28,564 bases of DNA from the IMG/VR virus record IMGVR_UViG_3300034375_000081, positions 1 through 28,564 of that record; one strand, 5' to 3'. The position numbers and the translations under genes were made by a program. This document shows positions 1-8,414 of this stretch, piece after piece; the stretch's first letter is position 1, and each line of letters opens with the position of its first letter. Origin of the DNA: a virus. The notes beneath the pieces were generated by a model. It had not been told where the DNA came from and made no database searches. It was given only the letters and a program-made list of their open reading frames with translations.

Positions 1-1
1 A

Positions 2-658
2 GGTGCGCTGATTACATCTACCTCTGGTGATGCACAGCACCCAACTGCTGGTGAGCTTGATGGTGAATTTTTGAAAGTGAATCACTTGGACGCTACTGAC
101 TTTGGTTCATTAGGATCTGCTGACTCAGCTTCAACAGCCTACGCAACTGGTGACTCAATTCCATTGGCTCCACGTTTGCCAGGTGCAACTGCACTGTCAT
201 CTGCAACTGTCTCACCTTTGACAGTTATTGCACGTATGGCTCGTCAGATGGACACAGCTAACGTTGAGGCACGAGGGAGATGGATCGTTGTTGACCCAGT
301 GTTCGTAGAGATGCTCAAAGACGAAGACAGTCGCATGTTGAACGCCGATTTCGGTGGTGCTGGCTTGCAAAATGGTCTTGTCTTGAACAACTTGCACGGC
401 TTCCGTGTATACGTTTCAAACTCGCTACCTGCTAAGGGTACTGGCGCTGGCACTTCTGGTGCTTTGGCTCAAGACGCCAACTTTGGTGTTATCTTGGCTG
501 GTCAGGATGATGCTGTTGCTTCTGCTGAGCAGATCAACAACGTGGAAAACTATCGTGATCCAGATTCATTCGCTGACATCGTGCGCGGTATGCACCTTTA
601 CGGTCGCAAAATTCTTCGCCCACAAGCGTTGGTCACTGCAGCATACAACGCTGCTTAA
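2..658 (+). CDS. Major capsid protein, C-terminal part (5' end outside window)
   Basis: The reading frame is open from base 2 with no start in view, so only the last 218 residues of the capsid gene are present. The visible part has features common in HK97-fold podovirus capsids: a segment beginning RWIVVDPVFVEML, a following NLHGFRVYVSNSLP segment, and the ending YGRKILRPQALVTAAYNAA. An internal TTG at 71 could be read as a start, but the frame runs upstream of it without a stop and the protein is clearly longer. Codons here favour C-ending forms (AAC, GAC, TTC, CGC/CGT) more than in the fibre genes downstream, as expected of a very highly expressed virion protein. A strong hairpin follows 14 nt after the stop, as for the T7 capsid gene. 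The capsid role is family recognition, not proof. Confidence 0.85.
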   Translation, partial: GALITSTSGDAQHPTAGELDGEFLKVNHLDATDFGSLGSADSASTAYATGDSIPLAPRLPGATALSSATVSPLTVIARMARQMDTANVEARGRWIVVDPVFVEMLKDEDSRMLNADFGGAGLQNGLVLNNLHGFRVYVSNSLPAKGTGAGTSGALAQDANFGVILAGQDDAVASAEQINNVENYRDPDSFADIVRGMHLYGRKILRPQALVTAAYNAA

Positions 659-672
659 TTAATGTTATACTT

Positions 673-703
673 AGGGGCTGGCTACATGCTGGCCCCTTTG
701 TGC
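673..703 (+). terminator. Hairpin terminator after the capsid gene
   Basis: AGGGGCUGGC (673-682) pairs with GCUGGCCCCU (688-697) around the 5-nt loop UACAU, with two G-U wobbles in a 10-bp stem. It is followed by a short, interrupted U-rich stretch (TTTGTGCTTATT). The position directly behind the capsid gene parallels the T7 late terminator. The U-tract is weak, so partial read-through into the downstream tail genes is likely. No clear promoter was seen between the hairpin and the next start at 725. Confidence 0.75.
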
Positions 704-724
704 TTATTATAAGGGATACCCTCA

Positions 725-1162
725 ATGGCTATTACTACAGCAATGTGCAACACGTTTAAGCAAGAGCTACTTGGCGGTGTTCACGATCTTGATACAGACT
801 CATTAAAATTAGCTCTAATTAAAGCTTCACCATCAGGTACGTATGGTGCAGCTACTACTAACTATTCAGATGTTACTGGTAACTCAGATGAAGCATCAGG
901 AACAAACTACACTGCAGGTGGTCAGGTACTAGACGGTGCCTCTATTACTTTAGATGGTAGCACAGCTATTGTTGACTTTACTGACGAAGTATTCCAAAAT
1001 GTTACTATCTCTACAGATGGTTGTATTATTTACAATACTGCACAGGCTAACAAAGCAATAGCAGTTATTGACTTTGGCGGTACAGTTAGCGCAACAGCAG
1101 GTGATTTGACTATTGAGTTTCCTGCAGCAGCAGCGGCTACAGCAGTAATCCGTATTGCATAA
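725..1162 (+). CDS. Putative small virion protein, 145 aa
   Basis: Function is not known from the sequence. The protein begins MAITTAMCNTFKQELLGG and is rich in Thr, Ala, Gly and Asp. It has alternating hydrophobic/polar stretches suggesting an all-beta fold and ends in an Ala-rich segment followed by VIRIA. No signal peptide or membrane segment is visible. Proteins with this N-terminus (a short helix, then LKLALI) recur next to capsid and fibre genes in marine phages, so a capsid decoration or fibre-associated role is plausible. It lies between the capsid terminator and the first fibre gene. AAGGGA at about 711-716 acts as ribosome binding site upstream of the ATG at 725. Confidence 0.7.
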   Translation: MAITTAMCNTFKQELLGGVHDLDTDSLKLALIKASPSGTYGAATTNYSDVTGNSDEASGTNYTAGGQVLDGASITLDGSTAIVDFTDEVFQNVTISTDGCIIYNTAQANKAIAVIDFGGTVSATAGDLTIEFPAAAAATAVIRIA

Positions 1163-1184
1163 GATACTTTAAGGATACCTATCC

Positions 1185-3914
1185 ATGACAATTAAGTTTG
1201 CAAATCGTGTAAAAGTAAATACATCTACTACAGGAACAGGTACTATAACACTTGGTTCTGCAGTAGGTGGGTTTCAAACTTTTGCTCAAGGTGGTATCCT
1301 TAATGGTAACTCAGTACGCTACACAATTATTAATGGTAACAACTGGGAAGTAGGCACAGGAGTCTACACCCATAGCGGAACCACTATGTCAAGATCCTAT
1401 GAGGAAAGCTCTACAGGGTCTTTACTTAATTTAGTAGGTGAATCAGAAGTATTTATTACTACGTCTGCTACAGATATTGAAAACTTAGGTAATCGCTCTA
1501 TTGATTATTTTTACTTTACTGCTACATCTGGTCAAACAGCATTTACAGGTAATGATGATAATAGCAACCAACTAGCATTTTTTGAAGATAACGTATTAGT
1601 ATTTCTTAACGGTATTGTCTTAGAAGGTGGCGGTACAGATTACAGTGTTTCAGGTGGTGATACTGTTACTCTTAGTACAGGTGCTACTGTTTCAGATGAG
1701 TTAAATATTGTAGCGTTTAAGTCTTTTACTGTAGCTGATGCTGTACCTAAATCTACTGGTGGTCAGTTTGATGCTAACGTAGACTTTGCTGCAGGTATTG
1801 ACGTTACAGGTAATATTACTGTTACTGGTACGGTAGATGGTAGAGACGTAGCTACAGACGGTACTAAGCTTGATGGGATAGAGGCTGCTGCAACTGCAGA
1901 CCAGACTGCTGCAGAAATACGTAGTTTAGTTGAATCTGCTACAGATAGTAATGTGTTTACGGATGCTGATCATTCTAAATTAGATGGTATAGAAGCATCT
2001 GCTACGGCAGATCAGACAGGCGCAGAAATAAAAGCTTTGTACGAAGCAGAAGCTAATGCTTACACAGATACTAAAGATACTAAGCTGTCAGGTATTGAAA
2101 CAGGTGCTACAGCAGATCAGACTGCTGCAGAGATTCGTGTTCTTGTAGAGTCAGCTACAGACAGTAACGTTTTTACTGACGCTGATCATAGTAAGCTTAA
2201 CGCTATTGAAGCAGGGGCAACTGGTGATCAAACTAACGCTGAAATCAGGGCGGCGGTAGAAGCAGCCACAGACAGTAATGTTTTTACAGACGCAGACCAT
2301 ACTAAACTAAATGGTATTGAAGCTAGTGCAGATGTAACAGATACTACTAATGTAACTGCTGCTGGTGCCTTAATGGATAGCGAGGTTACTAACCTAGCAC
2401 AAGTTAAAGCATTTGATAGCTCTGACTATGCTACAGCCGCACAAGGTGCTACTGCTGATGCTGCACTGCCTAAAGCTGGCGGCACTATGACGGGTAATAT
2501 TAATTTAGGAGACAACGACAAAGCCATCTTTGGCGCTGGGTCTGACCTCAGCATTTATCATGACAGTGTAACAAACAACAGCTATATCGCAGAGACTGGC
2601 ATTGGCGATTTAGTTCTTCAGGGTGCCAATATTCGCCTTGAGAATACGTCTGGTAATTATTATGTACGGGCGTACAACGGTGGTGCTGTTAATCTGTACC
2701 ACAACAACTCCCAAAAACTCGCCACCACCAGCACAGGTATTGACGTAACAGGCAACGCCACCTTTGCAGATAATGGTAAAGCCATCTTCGGCGCAGGGTC
2801 TGACCTACAGATTTACCATAGTGGAGCAGCTAGTTTTATCTCAGACCAAGGCACTGGAAACTTAAAAGTTTTAGCTCAAGATTTTGCAGTAAATAACCCT
2901 GCCGATAGCGCAAATATGATTACTGCTGAAGTTGGTGGGGCGGTAACTGCTTTTTACGACGGAGGCATCAAACTCGCCACCACCAGCACAGGGGTTTCAA
3001 TTAGTGGCAATATCGCAGCAAGCGGAACCATTGATGGTCGTGACGTTGCGGCTGATGGCACAAAGCTAGATGGCATAGAAGCTTCTGCTAATGTTACAGA
3101 TAGTGCAAACGTAGGCACTTCTCTTACTGGCTTCCCTACTAATACGGACGCAACAGGTTCAGATCTTATTCCTGTATATGATGTGTCTGCTAGTAGATGG
3201 GAAAAGCAAACAATTACCAATGCGGCATTGCAAGGCCCAACTGGGCCTACGGGTCCAACAGGCCCAGCGGGGGCTAATGGTGCTACCGGGCCTACAGGCC
3301 CAACTGGTCCAGCGGGGGCTGATGGTGATGATGGTTCTACTGGACCTACGGGGCCGACAGGACCAACAGGACCAGCAGGAGCTAACGGTGCTACAGGTCC
3401 AATAGGTCCAGCAGGTCCAACTGGCCCTACTGGGGCAACGGGTCCAGCAGGTGCTGATGGGAATGATGGCGCTACTGGACCTACGGGGCCGACAGGACCA
3501 GCGGGATCTAACGGTGCTACTGGTCCAATAGGACCAATAGGACCAACTGGCAATACAGGACCAACTGGAAATACAGGCCCAACTGGCGGTACAGGACCAA
3601 CTGGGCCTACAGGTCCAACTGGACCAACTGGTCCGACTGGATCTGCCCCTTCTACAGCCTACGGTGCAGTAGGTACTTATGTTTTTGCTCACTGGCTTAA
3701 CGCAGGTTCAAAAACTCAAGGTACTACTGTGAGTGGCTCTTCTCTTTACCCAGCTAACGGCTATGGCAACTCAGATGTCGTTGCGGGGTACTATACTGGC
3801 GGAGGTTCATTGTCGGGCACATGGCGTCTTATGGGGGCACTGGGTTATTACAGCGGCACCATTTCGATTAATCGTGTTGACTTTCGAGTTTCCGTTTTTG
3901 TGAGGATTTCCTAA
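1185..3914 (+). CDS. Tail fibre 1 with collagen-like Gly-X-Y tract
   Basis: A 909-aa modular fibre. Residues 1-105 form an N-terminal domain ([13 protein letters not shown]...) of the kind that attaches many marine phage fibres. Residues about 225-385 carry repeats built on [18 protein letters not shown]. Residues about 440-615 hold two copies of a module with [10 protein letters not shown] and LATTSTG motifs. Residues 684-821 are 46 consecutive Gly-X-Y triplets, mostly GPT, with proline only at X. Residues 822-909 are a globular tip ending SVFVRIS. The role is adsorption to the host surface, with the tip as the likely receptor-binding part. The start follows AAGGATA at 1171. The stop overlaps the chaperone start (TAATG), indicating coupled expression. 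Codon use changes over about 2500-3030, suggesting a recombined module. Confidence 0.9.
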   Translation: MTIKFANRVKVNTSTTGTGTITLGSAVGGFQTFAQGGILNGNSVRYTIINGNNWEVGTGVYTHSGTTMSRSYEESSTGSLLNLVGESEVFITTSATDIENLGNRSIDYFYFTATSGQTAFTGNDDNSNQLAFFEDNVLVFLNGIVLEGGGTDYSVSGGDTVTLSTGATVSDELNIVAFKSFTVADAVPKSTGGQFDANVDFAAGIDVTGNITVTGTVDGRDVATDGTKLDGIEAAATADQTAAEIRSLVESATDSNVFTDADHSKLDGIEASATADQTGAEIKALYEAEANAYTDTKDTKLSGIETGATADQTAAEIRVLVESATDSNVFTDADHSKLNAIEAGATGDQTNAEIRAAVEAATDSNVFTDADHTKLNGIEASADVTDTTNVTAAGALMDSEVTNLAQVKAFDSSDYATAAQGATADAALPKAGGTMTGNINLGDNDKAIFGAGSDLSIYHDSVTNNSYIAETGIGDLVLQGANIRLENTSGNYYVRAYNGGAVNLYHNNSQKLATTSTGIDVTGNATFADNGKAIFGAGSDLQIYHSGAASFISDQGTGNLKVLAQDFAVNNPADSANMITAEVGGAVTAFYDGGIKLATTSTGVSISGNIAASGTIDGRDVAADGTKLDGIEASANVTDSANVGTSLTGFPTNTDATGSDLIPVYDVSASRWEKQTITNAALQGPTGPTGPTGPAGANGATGPTGPTGPAGADGDDGSTGPTGPTGPTGPAGANGATGPIGPAGPTGPTGATGPAGADGNDGATGPTGPTGPAGSNGATGPIGPIGPTGNTGPTGNTGPTGGTGPTGPTGPTGPTGPTGSAPSTAYGAVGTYVFAHWLNAGSKTQGTTVSGSSLYPANGYGNSDVVAGYYTGGGSLSGTWRLMGALGYYSGTISINRVDFRVSVFVRIS
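1858..2340 (+). repeat. LDGIEA/ATADQT protein repeats in fibre 1
   Basis: Degenerate tandem units with the core [33 protein letters not shown]. The DH motif recurs at 1968, 2184 and 2295. The 111-nt spacing of the last pair is one 37-residue unit; the 216-nt gap contains one variant unit ([14 protein letters not shown]). The DNA copies differ mainly at silent positions, so the protein pattern is better conserved than the DNA. Confidence 0.85.
2509..3021 (+). repeat. Duplicated [10 protein letters not shown] module in fibre 1
   Basis: Two related modules. Each begins D(N/-)[14 protein letters not shown] and ends KLATTSTG followed by a short (V)TGN or SGN turn. They are near-identical at the ends and unrelated in the middle. 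C-ending codons (GCC, ACC, AAC, CTC) are more frequent here than in the flanking parts of the same gene. Confidence 0.7.
3234..3647 (+). repeat. Collagen-like tract of fibre 1 (46 Gly-X-Y triplets)
   Basis: Forty-six uninterrupted triplets. GPT dominates, with [24 protein letters not shown] and a final GSA. Proline occurs only in the X position and threonine dominates Y. Charged GAD/GDD/GND clusters recur at intervals. A collagen-like triple helix is expected, matching the trimeric state of tail fibres. Confidence 0.95.
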
Positions 3915-4330
3915 TGAGAATTACAATCACACAAGTCCGTAATGCGGCATCACTTCAAGCTGATAACCTTCGCATGGATGTTGAGATCAACCACCCAGAC
4001 TATGGTTGGATACCTTATACTGTAGACCCCTCTGATACAGATGAAACTATCGACAATGATGCTGTCATGTCTTTAATTGGTAACAGTTTTGAACCATATA
4101 TTGCGCCAACTCAAGACGAGCTTGATGCAGAAGCGGCAATAGATGTTAGATTTGCGAGAGATGCTAAATTGGCAAACGATGTTGACCCAATAGTATCTAA
4201 TCCTTTGCGATGGAATGAGCTTACTGATGCTCAACGTACATCATGGACCCAGTACAGGACAGACTTACTTAATATTCCCCAGCAAGCAGGGTTTCCACAT
4301 GATGTAACTTGGCCTACGAGGCCAACATAA
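3914..4330 (+). CDS. Tail fibre assembly chaperone 1 (Phage_tail_APC-like)
   Basis: A 138-aa protein with the layout of phage tail assembly chaperones. The N-terminal part (ITITQVRNAASLQADNLRMD... GWIPYTVDPSDTD) is unusual. The C-terminal half has the family signature: a charged helix (VRFARDAKLANDVD), then NPLRW, then W-TQYRTDLLNIPQQAGFP, ending in WPTRP. These proteins help fibre folding or trimer assembly and usually sit directly after the fibre they serve. Here the ATG overlaps the fibre 1 stop (TAATG). It is about three quarters identical to the second copy at 6768-7184 (35 differences in 138 by direct comparison), so each fibre has its own partner. It could also be a structural fibre cap. 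Confidence 0.8.
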   Translation: MRITITQVRNAASLQADNLRMDVEINHPDYGWIPYTVDPSDTDETIDNDAVMSLIGNSFEPYIAPTQDELDAEAAIDVRFARDAKLANDVDPIVSNPLRWNELTDAQRTSWTQYRTDLLNIPQQAGFPHDVTWPTRPT

Positions 4331-4354
4331 AAAAACACACAATAAGGATAACTT

Positions 4355-4903
4355 ATGAACAACATAAGACAAAACTGGCAGCTATTTTCTGCTGCACTAT
4401 CAGAAGATATAGTAGACAATATTGTAAAGCAAGCTGGTGAAACAGCAGAAGCTTCTACCTTTAATAGTAGTGGTGCAGATATACGGAAGAGTAAAGTAGC
4501 TTGGCTTACAAATAATAAACCAGTATTAGATTTACTTTATGACTTTGTAGACATAGCAAATAAAAATGCTTTTAATTCCCATATTTATAAAAAAGCTGAC
4601 ATACAGTTTACAGAATACTTAGGCTCAGAAGGCGGTCACTACTCTTGGCACCACGATATTGATTGGAACCGCAATGACGGTTTAGATCGTAAGCTATCTG
4701 TAACTGTACAACTCTCTCATGTAGATGAATATGAAGGTGGTGACTTTTCTTTTAGCGAGTGCACATCACCTGACCCAGTAGTAAGTAAACAAAAGGGTAC
4801 AGTATTAGTATTTCCTTCATACTTACAACATGCAGTACAACCCGTAACGAGTGGAACACGAAGAAGTTTAGTAGCTTGGTTTGAAGGCCCAAAGTGGGTT
4901 TAA
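4355..4903 (+). CDS. 2-oxoglutarate/Fe(II)-dependent oxygenase (P4H/PKHD-like)
   Basis: A 182-aa protein with a full double-stranded beta-helix oxygenase core. The iron ligands are H99 and D101 (in YSWHHDID) and H159 (in LQHAVQPV). The 2-oxoglutarate-binding arginine is R169 or R170 in SGTRRSLVAWF. An EGGDFSF turn and a GTVLVFPSYLQH strand sit where the prolyl-4-hydroxylase superfamily has them. It would hydroxylate a protein side chain (or less likely a nucleic acid) using O2 and 2-oxoglutarate, and no catalytic residue is missing. It stands between two collagen-like fibre/chaperone cassettes, separated from them by only 24 and 17 nt, which suggests that the fibres are its substrate. Its start has AAGGATA at 4344. 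The chemistry is well supported; the substrate is inference. Confidence 0.9.
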   Translation: MNNIRQNWQLFSAALSEDIVDNIVKQAGETAEASTFNSSGADIRKSKVAWLTNNKPVLDLLYDFVDIANKNAFNSHIYKKADIQFTEYLGSEGGHYSWHHDIDWNRNDGLDRKLSVTVQLSHVDEYEGGDFSFSECTSPDPVVSKQKGTVLVFPSYLQHAVQPVTSGTRRSLVAWFEGPKWV

Positions 4904-4920
4904 CTAAATAGGATACGTAG

Positions 4921-6768
4921 ATGACCAGTAAGGCAAGAGAGTTAGCAGATCTTTTAGATTCTAGCGGTAACATTAAAGCAAAATCAGGTAGGACTACACA
5001 GGGTCGTAACTTGGCTAATGATGGTACTAAGTTAGACGGTATTGAAGCTAATGCTACTGCAGATCAAACGCACTCAGAAATTCGTGCCTTAATTGTTGCT
5101 GGTAGTGATACTAACGTTTTCACTGACGCTGATCATACTAAGCTAGATGGTATTGAAAGTGGGGCTACTGCTGACCAAACAGATGCAGAAATAAGGGCAG
5201 CAGTAGAAGCAGCTACAGATAGTAATGTCTTCACTGATGCTGACCATGCTAAACTTAACGCTATTGAGGCGGGTGCTACTGCTGACCAAACAAATGCTGA
5301 GATTAGAGCAGCAGTAGAAGCGGCTACAGATTCTAACGTTTTCACTGATGCAGATCACTCTAAGCTAGATGGTATAGAAGCAGGTGCTACTGCTGACCAG
5401 ACTAAAGCTGATATTGATGCACTAAACATTGATGCAGATACTTTAGATGGTAAGCAACTAGCTACTATTGAATCTGAGTATCAGTCTTATGCAGATACTG
5501 CAGCAGCTAACGTAGTTGACTCAGCACCTGCTGCACTTAACACACTTAACGAATTAGCTGCAGCATTAGGCGACGATGCTAACTTTGCTACAACTACAGC
5601 AACTAGCTTAGGAGAAAAACTACCTAAGTCTGGTGGTCAAATGACTGGTAACATTACTATGTCAGGATCACAAACTGTAGACGGTAGAGACTTATCTGTA
5701 GATGGTGCAAAGCTGGATGGCATAGAAAGCGGTGCTACTGCTGACCAAAGCGCTGCAGAAATAAGATCATTAGTAGAAAGCGCATCTGATAGTAATGTGT
5801 TTACTGATGCAGATCATAGTAAATTAAATGGAATTGAAGCGTCAGCTAATGTTACAGATAGTGCGAATGTAGGTTCGTCTCTTACAGGGTTTCCTACCAA
5901 TACAGATGCAGTATCTAGTGATTTAATTCCAGTGTATGATGTTAGTGCAAGCAGATGGGAAAAGCAGACTATTGCTAATGCAGCTTTGGTTGGACCTACA
6001 GGACCGACTGGTCCTACGGGCGCTACTGGACCTACGGGTCCACAAGGAGCAACAGGCCCAACAGGAGCTACTGGCGCTGCAGGTTCAGACGGTGATGATG
6101 GAGCTACTGGGCCTACGGGGCCAACTGGACCAGCGGGTAACAATGGTGCTACTGGACCAGCGGGTAACAATGGTGCTACTGGACCAACGGGGCCGCAAGG
6201 ACCACAGGGCGGCACTGGGCCTACTGGTCCTACTGGGCCTACGGGGCCAACTGGACCTACTCCTAACCATCAATGGTCAGGTTACTCTTTACGTTTTTAT
6301 AACGGATCTTCTTGGGGTAGCTATGTAAATTTAAGAGGTGCTACAGGTGCTACTGGACCAACGGGGCCGCAAGGACCACAGGGCGGTACTGGTCCGACAG
6401 GACCAACAGGACCACAGGGCGGCACTGGTCCGACAGGACCAACAGGACCACAAGGAAACTCTGTTACTGGTCCAACTGGTCCTACTGGACCGCAAGGACC
6501 AACAGGTAGCACAGGTCCAACTGGTGCAACAGGCCCTGCTGGGCCAACCAACACAGGGTATGCTCAAGTTGGCACTTATGCACTTCTTGGGGATAACAAC
6601 GGATCACCTCTTACCGCTGGGTCCACTATAGCTGGTTCAAGCCTTGATAAGTCTTATTCAGTTTACAACTTTCAGTATACGAACATAAGTCCCCCGTCAG
6701 GGACATGGCGCGCTATGGGCTATAACGGCAGTAGTGTAGCGGGAACACTATTTGTGAGGATTTCATAA
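4921..6768 (+). CDS. Tail fibre 2 with interrupted collagen-like tracts
   Basis: A 615-aa fibre paralogous to fibre 1 but with a different, shorter N-terminus ([20 protein letters not shown]). LDGIEA/ATADQT repeats run from about residue 34 to 170, with another copy at about 260-305. A segment nearly identical in protein to fibre 1 ([17 protein letters not shown]) leads into 30 Gly-X-Y triplets (358-447). A 25-residue W-rich insert with [14 protein letters not shown] follows, then 23 more triplets broken once by Val-Thr (473-543). The tip ends SGTWRAMG...LFVRIS like fibre 1. It likely forms a trimeric adhesin. The stop overlaps the second chaperone (TAATG). The upstream ribosome site is AGGATA at about 4911. 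The absence of the fibre 1 N-terminal domain suggests a different attachment point on the virion. Confidence 0.88.
   Translation: MTSKARELADLLDSSGNIKAKSGRTTQGRNLANDGTKLDGIEANATADQTHSEIRALIVAGSDTNVFTDADHTKLDGIESGATADQTDAEIRAAVEAATDSNVFTDADHAKLNAIEAGATADQTNAEIRAAVEAATDSNVFTDADHSKLDGIEAGATADQTKADIDALNIDADTLDGKQLATIESEYQSYADTAAANVVDSAPAALNTLNELAAALGDDANFATTTATSLGEKLPKSGGQMTGNITMSGSQTVDGRDLSVDGAKLDGIESGATADQSAAEIRSLVESASDSNVFTDADHSKLNGIEASANVTDSANVGSSLTGFPTNTDAVSSDLIPVYDVSASRWEKQTIANAALVGPTGPTGPTGATGPTGPQGATGPTGATGAAGSDGDDGATGPTGPTGPAGNNGATGPAGNNGATGPTGPQGPQGGTGPTGPTGPTGPTGPTPNHQWSGYSLRFYNGSSWGSYVNLRGATGATGPTGPQGPQGGTGPTGPTGPQGGTGPTGPTGPQGNSVTGPTGPTGPQGPTGSTGPTGATGPAGPTNTGYAQVGTYALLGDNNGSPLTAGSTIAGSSLDKSYSVYNFQYTNISPPSGTWRAMGYNGSSVAGTLFVRIS
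5020..5410 (+). repeat. 37-residue LDGIEA/ATADQT repeats in fibre 2
   Basis: The DADH motif recurs at 5131, 5242 and 5353, exactly 111 nt (37 residues) apart. Each unit reads roughly [37 protein letters not shown]. An additional diverged unit lies at about 5700-5845. The same unit occurs in fibre 1. Confidence 0.88.
5992..6549 (+). repeat. Two collagen-like tracts of fibre 2 around a W-rich insert
   Basis: The first block, 5992-6261, has 30 Gly-X-Y triplets, mostly GPT with GPQ, GAT, GNN and GGT. An insert at 6262-6336 encodes 25 residues rich in W, Y and S. The second block, 6337-6549, has 23 triplets broken once by a Val-Thr pair after GNS. Proline is found only at X. The DNA itself is repetitive (ggaccaacagg-type units) and is a plausible recombination site with fibre 1. 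Confidence 0.93.
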
Positions 6769-7184
6769 TGAGCATTACAATCACACAAATCCGTAACGCG
6801 GCATCACTACAGTCTGACAACCTTCGTATGGACGTAGAGATTAACCACCCTAACTACGGTTGGATACCCTACACGGTAGACCCTGCTGACACTGACACAA
6901 CCATCGACAACGATGCTGTCATGGCTCTGATTGGTTCTAACTTCACCGCATATGTAGCCCCGACACAGGCTGAATTAGACGCAGAAGCTGCGGAGCAGGT
7001 TCGTGCTGAACGTGACGGTAAGCTGGTTGAAGAGGTTGACCCTATCGTAACCAACCCTCTGCGTTGGGCTGACTTGACCGCAGCAAAGCAAGCTGAGTGG
7101 ACACAGTATCGCACTGACCTTCTTAACATCACAGACCAAGCGGGCTTTCCGCACAATGTAATTTGGCCTACTAAACCTGCATGA
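6768..7184 (+). CDS. Tail fibre assembly chaperone 2 (Phage_tail_APC-like)
   Basis: A paralogue of the 3914-4330 product with the same 138-aa length. The N-terminal 52 residues are nearly identical. Differences concentrate in the middle (56-63 and 76-110), the charged helix and the segment around the conserved NPLRW. The C-terminal signature TQYRTDLLNITDQAGFPHN ending WPTKP is kept. The ATG overlaps the stop of fibre 2 (TAATG). C-ending codons are more frequent than in copy 1 (ACC, AAC, GAC, ATC), so the copies differ strongly at silent sites although the proteins are about 75% identical. It probably assists folding of fibre 2 specifically. Confidence 0.8.
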   Translation: MSITITQIRNAASLQSDNLRMDVEINHPNYGWIPYTVDPADTDTTIDNDAVMALIGSNFTAYVAPTQAELDAEAAEQVRAERDGKLVEEVDPIVTNPLRWADLTAAKQAEWTQYRTDLLNITDQAGFPHNVIWPTKPA

Positions 7185-7221
7185 ATGTGCAACCGTAATA
7201 AATTTAAGGTACTTATAAAAC

Positions 7222-8085
7222 ATGTTTGGTTTTACACCATTAGCAACTACTACTTTAGCATCCTCTGTATCAGGTGTTTCTGCAGAAGTACCTATTACAG
7301 GTGTAGTTGCTACGGGTGCAGTCTCTACTGTTGTAGAACATGTTACTGAGCGCCTTGCTAGTGTAACTGCTACAGGTGCAATAGGTACACCTTCTATAAA
7401 CCCTGACGAAGTTACAAACTCTGTAAGTGCTACAACAGCCGTAGGCACAGTAACTGTAAATATATCTGAATTAATTGCTAGTGTAGCAGCCACAGGTACA
7501 GTAGTAACTGTAGGGTTTGATGCTAAAGCTAATCAGACACTAGCATCTGTGAGCGCTACAGGATCTATTGAACCAGTTTCTGTTGGTGGCTTTGAAGTTG
7601 ACGTATCTGAAAACTTACTATCTGTTTCTGCTACAGGTGTAGTAGGTAGTCTAAAAGTTAATATATCTGAGTTACTAAATAGCGTAACTGCTACAGGTAC
7701 AATAACAAATGTAATACCATCTGGTGATGCTAATCAAACACTTGTAGGTGTATCAGCATCTGGTGCAGTTGAAGCCGTTAGCTTTGATGGCTTTGAAATT
7801 GATATATCTGAAAAAGTATTATCTGTTTCAGCTACAGGTACAGTAGCAAATGTAAAAGCAAATATAACAGAGATACTCAATAGTGTAGCTGCTAATACAA
7901 ATGTAGGAAGCGTAGTTGCTACAGGAGTTACACTACAGTTTGATATAAATGCATTTGATAAAGATAGAGTTATTTATGCAGTAGCAGTACCAAGAGAAAA
8001 CGTAGTACATATTAGACCAGATAATAGAACCATTGTGATTAATGAAATAAGTAGGATTAATCAAACAATTAGAGTTGCAGCCTAA
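7222..8085 (+). CDS. Repeat-rich putative virion protein, 287 aa
   Basis: No catalytic motif is visible. Residues about 10-235 are short beta-type repeats built on SVSATGxVxxV, alternating with segments such as VNISELLNSV. A larger 67-residue unit, beginning ANQTL-VSASG and containing GFEVDVSE, is present twice (from about 7528 and 7729, 201 nt apart). The last ~45 residues switch to a charged strand-rich tail (DKDRVIYAVAVPRENVVHIRPDNRTIVI) of a kind seen at the ends of marine phage structural proteins. The gene lies between the fibre cassettes and the tail-tube genes. A fibre-like or tail-decorating role is likely but unproven. A weak AAGG lies upstream of the ATG. Confidence 0.7.
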   Translation: MFGFTPLATTTLASSVSGVSAEVPITGVVATGAVSTVVEHVTERLASVTATGAIGTPSINPDEVTNSVSATTAVGTVTVNISELIASVAATGTVVTVGFDAKANQTLASVSATGSIEPVSVGGFEVDVSENLLSVSATGVVGSLKVNISELLNSVTATGTITNVIPSGDANQTLVGVSASGAVEAVSFDGFEIDISEKVLSVSATGTVANVKANITEILNSVAANTNVGSVVATGVTLQFDINAFDKDRVIYAVAVPRENVVHIRPDNRTIVINEISRINQTIRVAA

Positions 8086-8095
8086 AGGATAACAA

Positions 8096-8413
8096 ATGTC
8101 ATATAAGTGGCCTGATAAAGATAAAGATGAATTGCTTGACTATAGCATTGATTGGTCACGCTTTTTAGGTACAGATACTATCTCTGCAGTTACGTGGTTT
8201 ATAGATGCTGCAGATGGTACTAAAACAGAAGTTAGTGCAACAGATGTTGTTGATGGATTACAGTTTGTGCAGGGTACATATACTAATACTGTTGCTACAA
8301 TTAGATTAAGTTTAGGTACTAATAATAAACGTTATAAGATTACGTGTAAGATAACTACAGTAGGTGCACTACAGTATGAGCGTTCTGTGTTGCTGCGCGT
8401 AAGGGAGAAGTAA
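8096..8413 (+). CDS. Putative fibre-tail adaptor protein, 105 aa
   Basis: A small protein beginning MSYKWPDKDKDELLDYSIDWSRFLG. It has one predicted beta-sandwich-like domain (TISAVTWFIDAADGTKTEV ... YKITCKITTVGALQYERSVLLRV). The DELLDYSIDWS-LG-DTI-V-W pattern matches a small family annotated in phages as fibre-tail adaptor, and its place just before the tail tubular A-like gene agrees. It would connect fibres to the tail tube. The start has AAGGATA at 8085, and the stop is 1 nt from the next ATG. The name comes from memory of the family, so confidence is moderate. Confidence 0.6.
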   Translation: MSYKWPDKDKDELLDYSIDWSRFLGTDTISAVTWFIDAADGTKTEVSATDVVDGLQFVQGTYTNTVATIRLSLGTNNKRYKITCKITTVGALQYERSVLLRVREK

Positions 8414-8414
8414 T

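Noticed and set aside
2954-3553. Long minus-strand frame opposite the fibre 1 collagen tract (Pro/Val/Gly-rich)
   Set aside because: It is the mirror of Gly-X-Y codons (GGN CCN read backwards gives Gly-Pro-type repeats). It has no ribosome site and lies wholly inside a strong + strand gene.
5814-6554. Minus-strand frames opposite the fibre 2 collagen tracts
   Set aside because: Same mirror effect of repetitive GGA CCA ACA codons; no independent gene signal.
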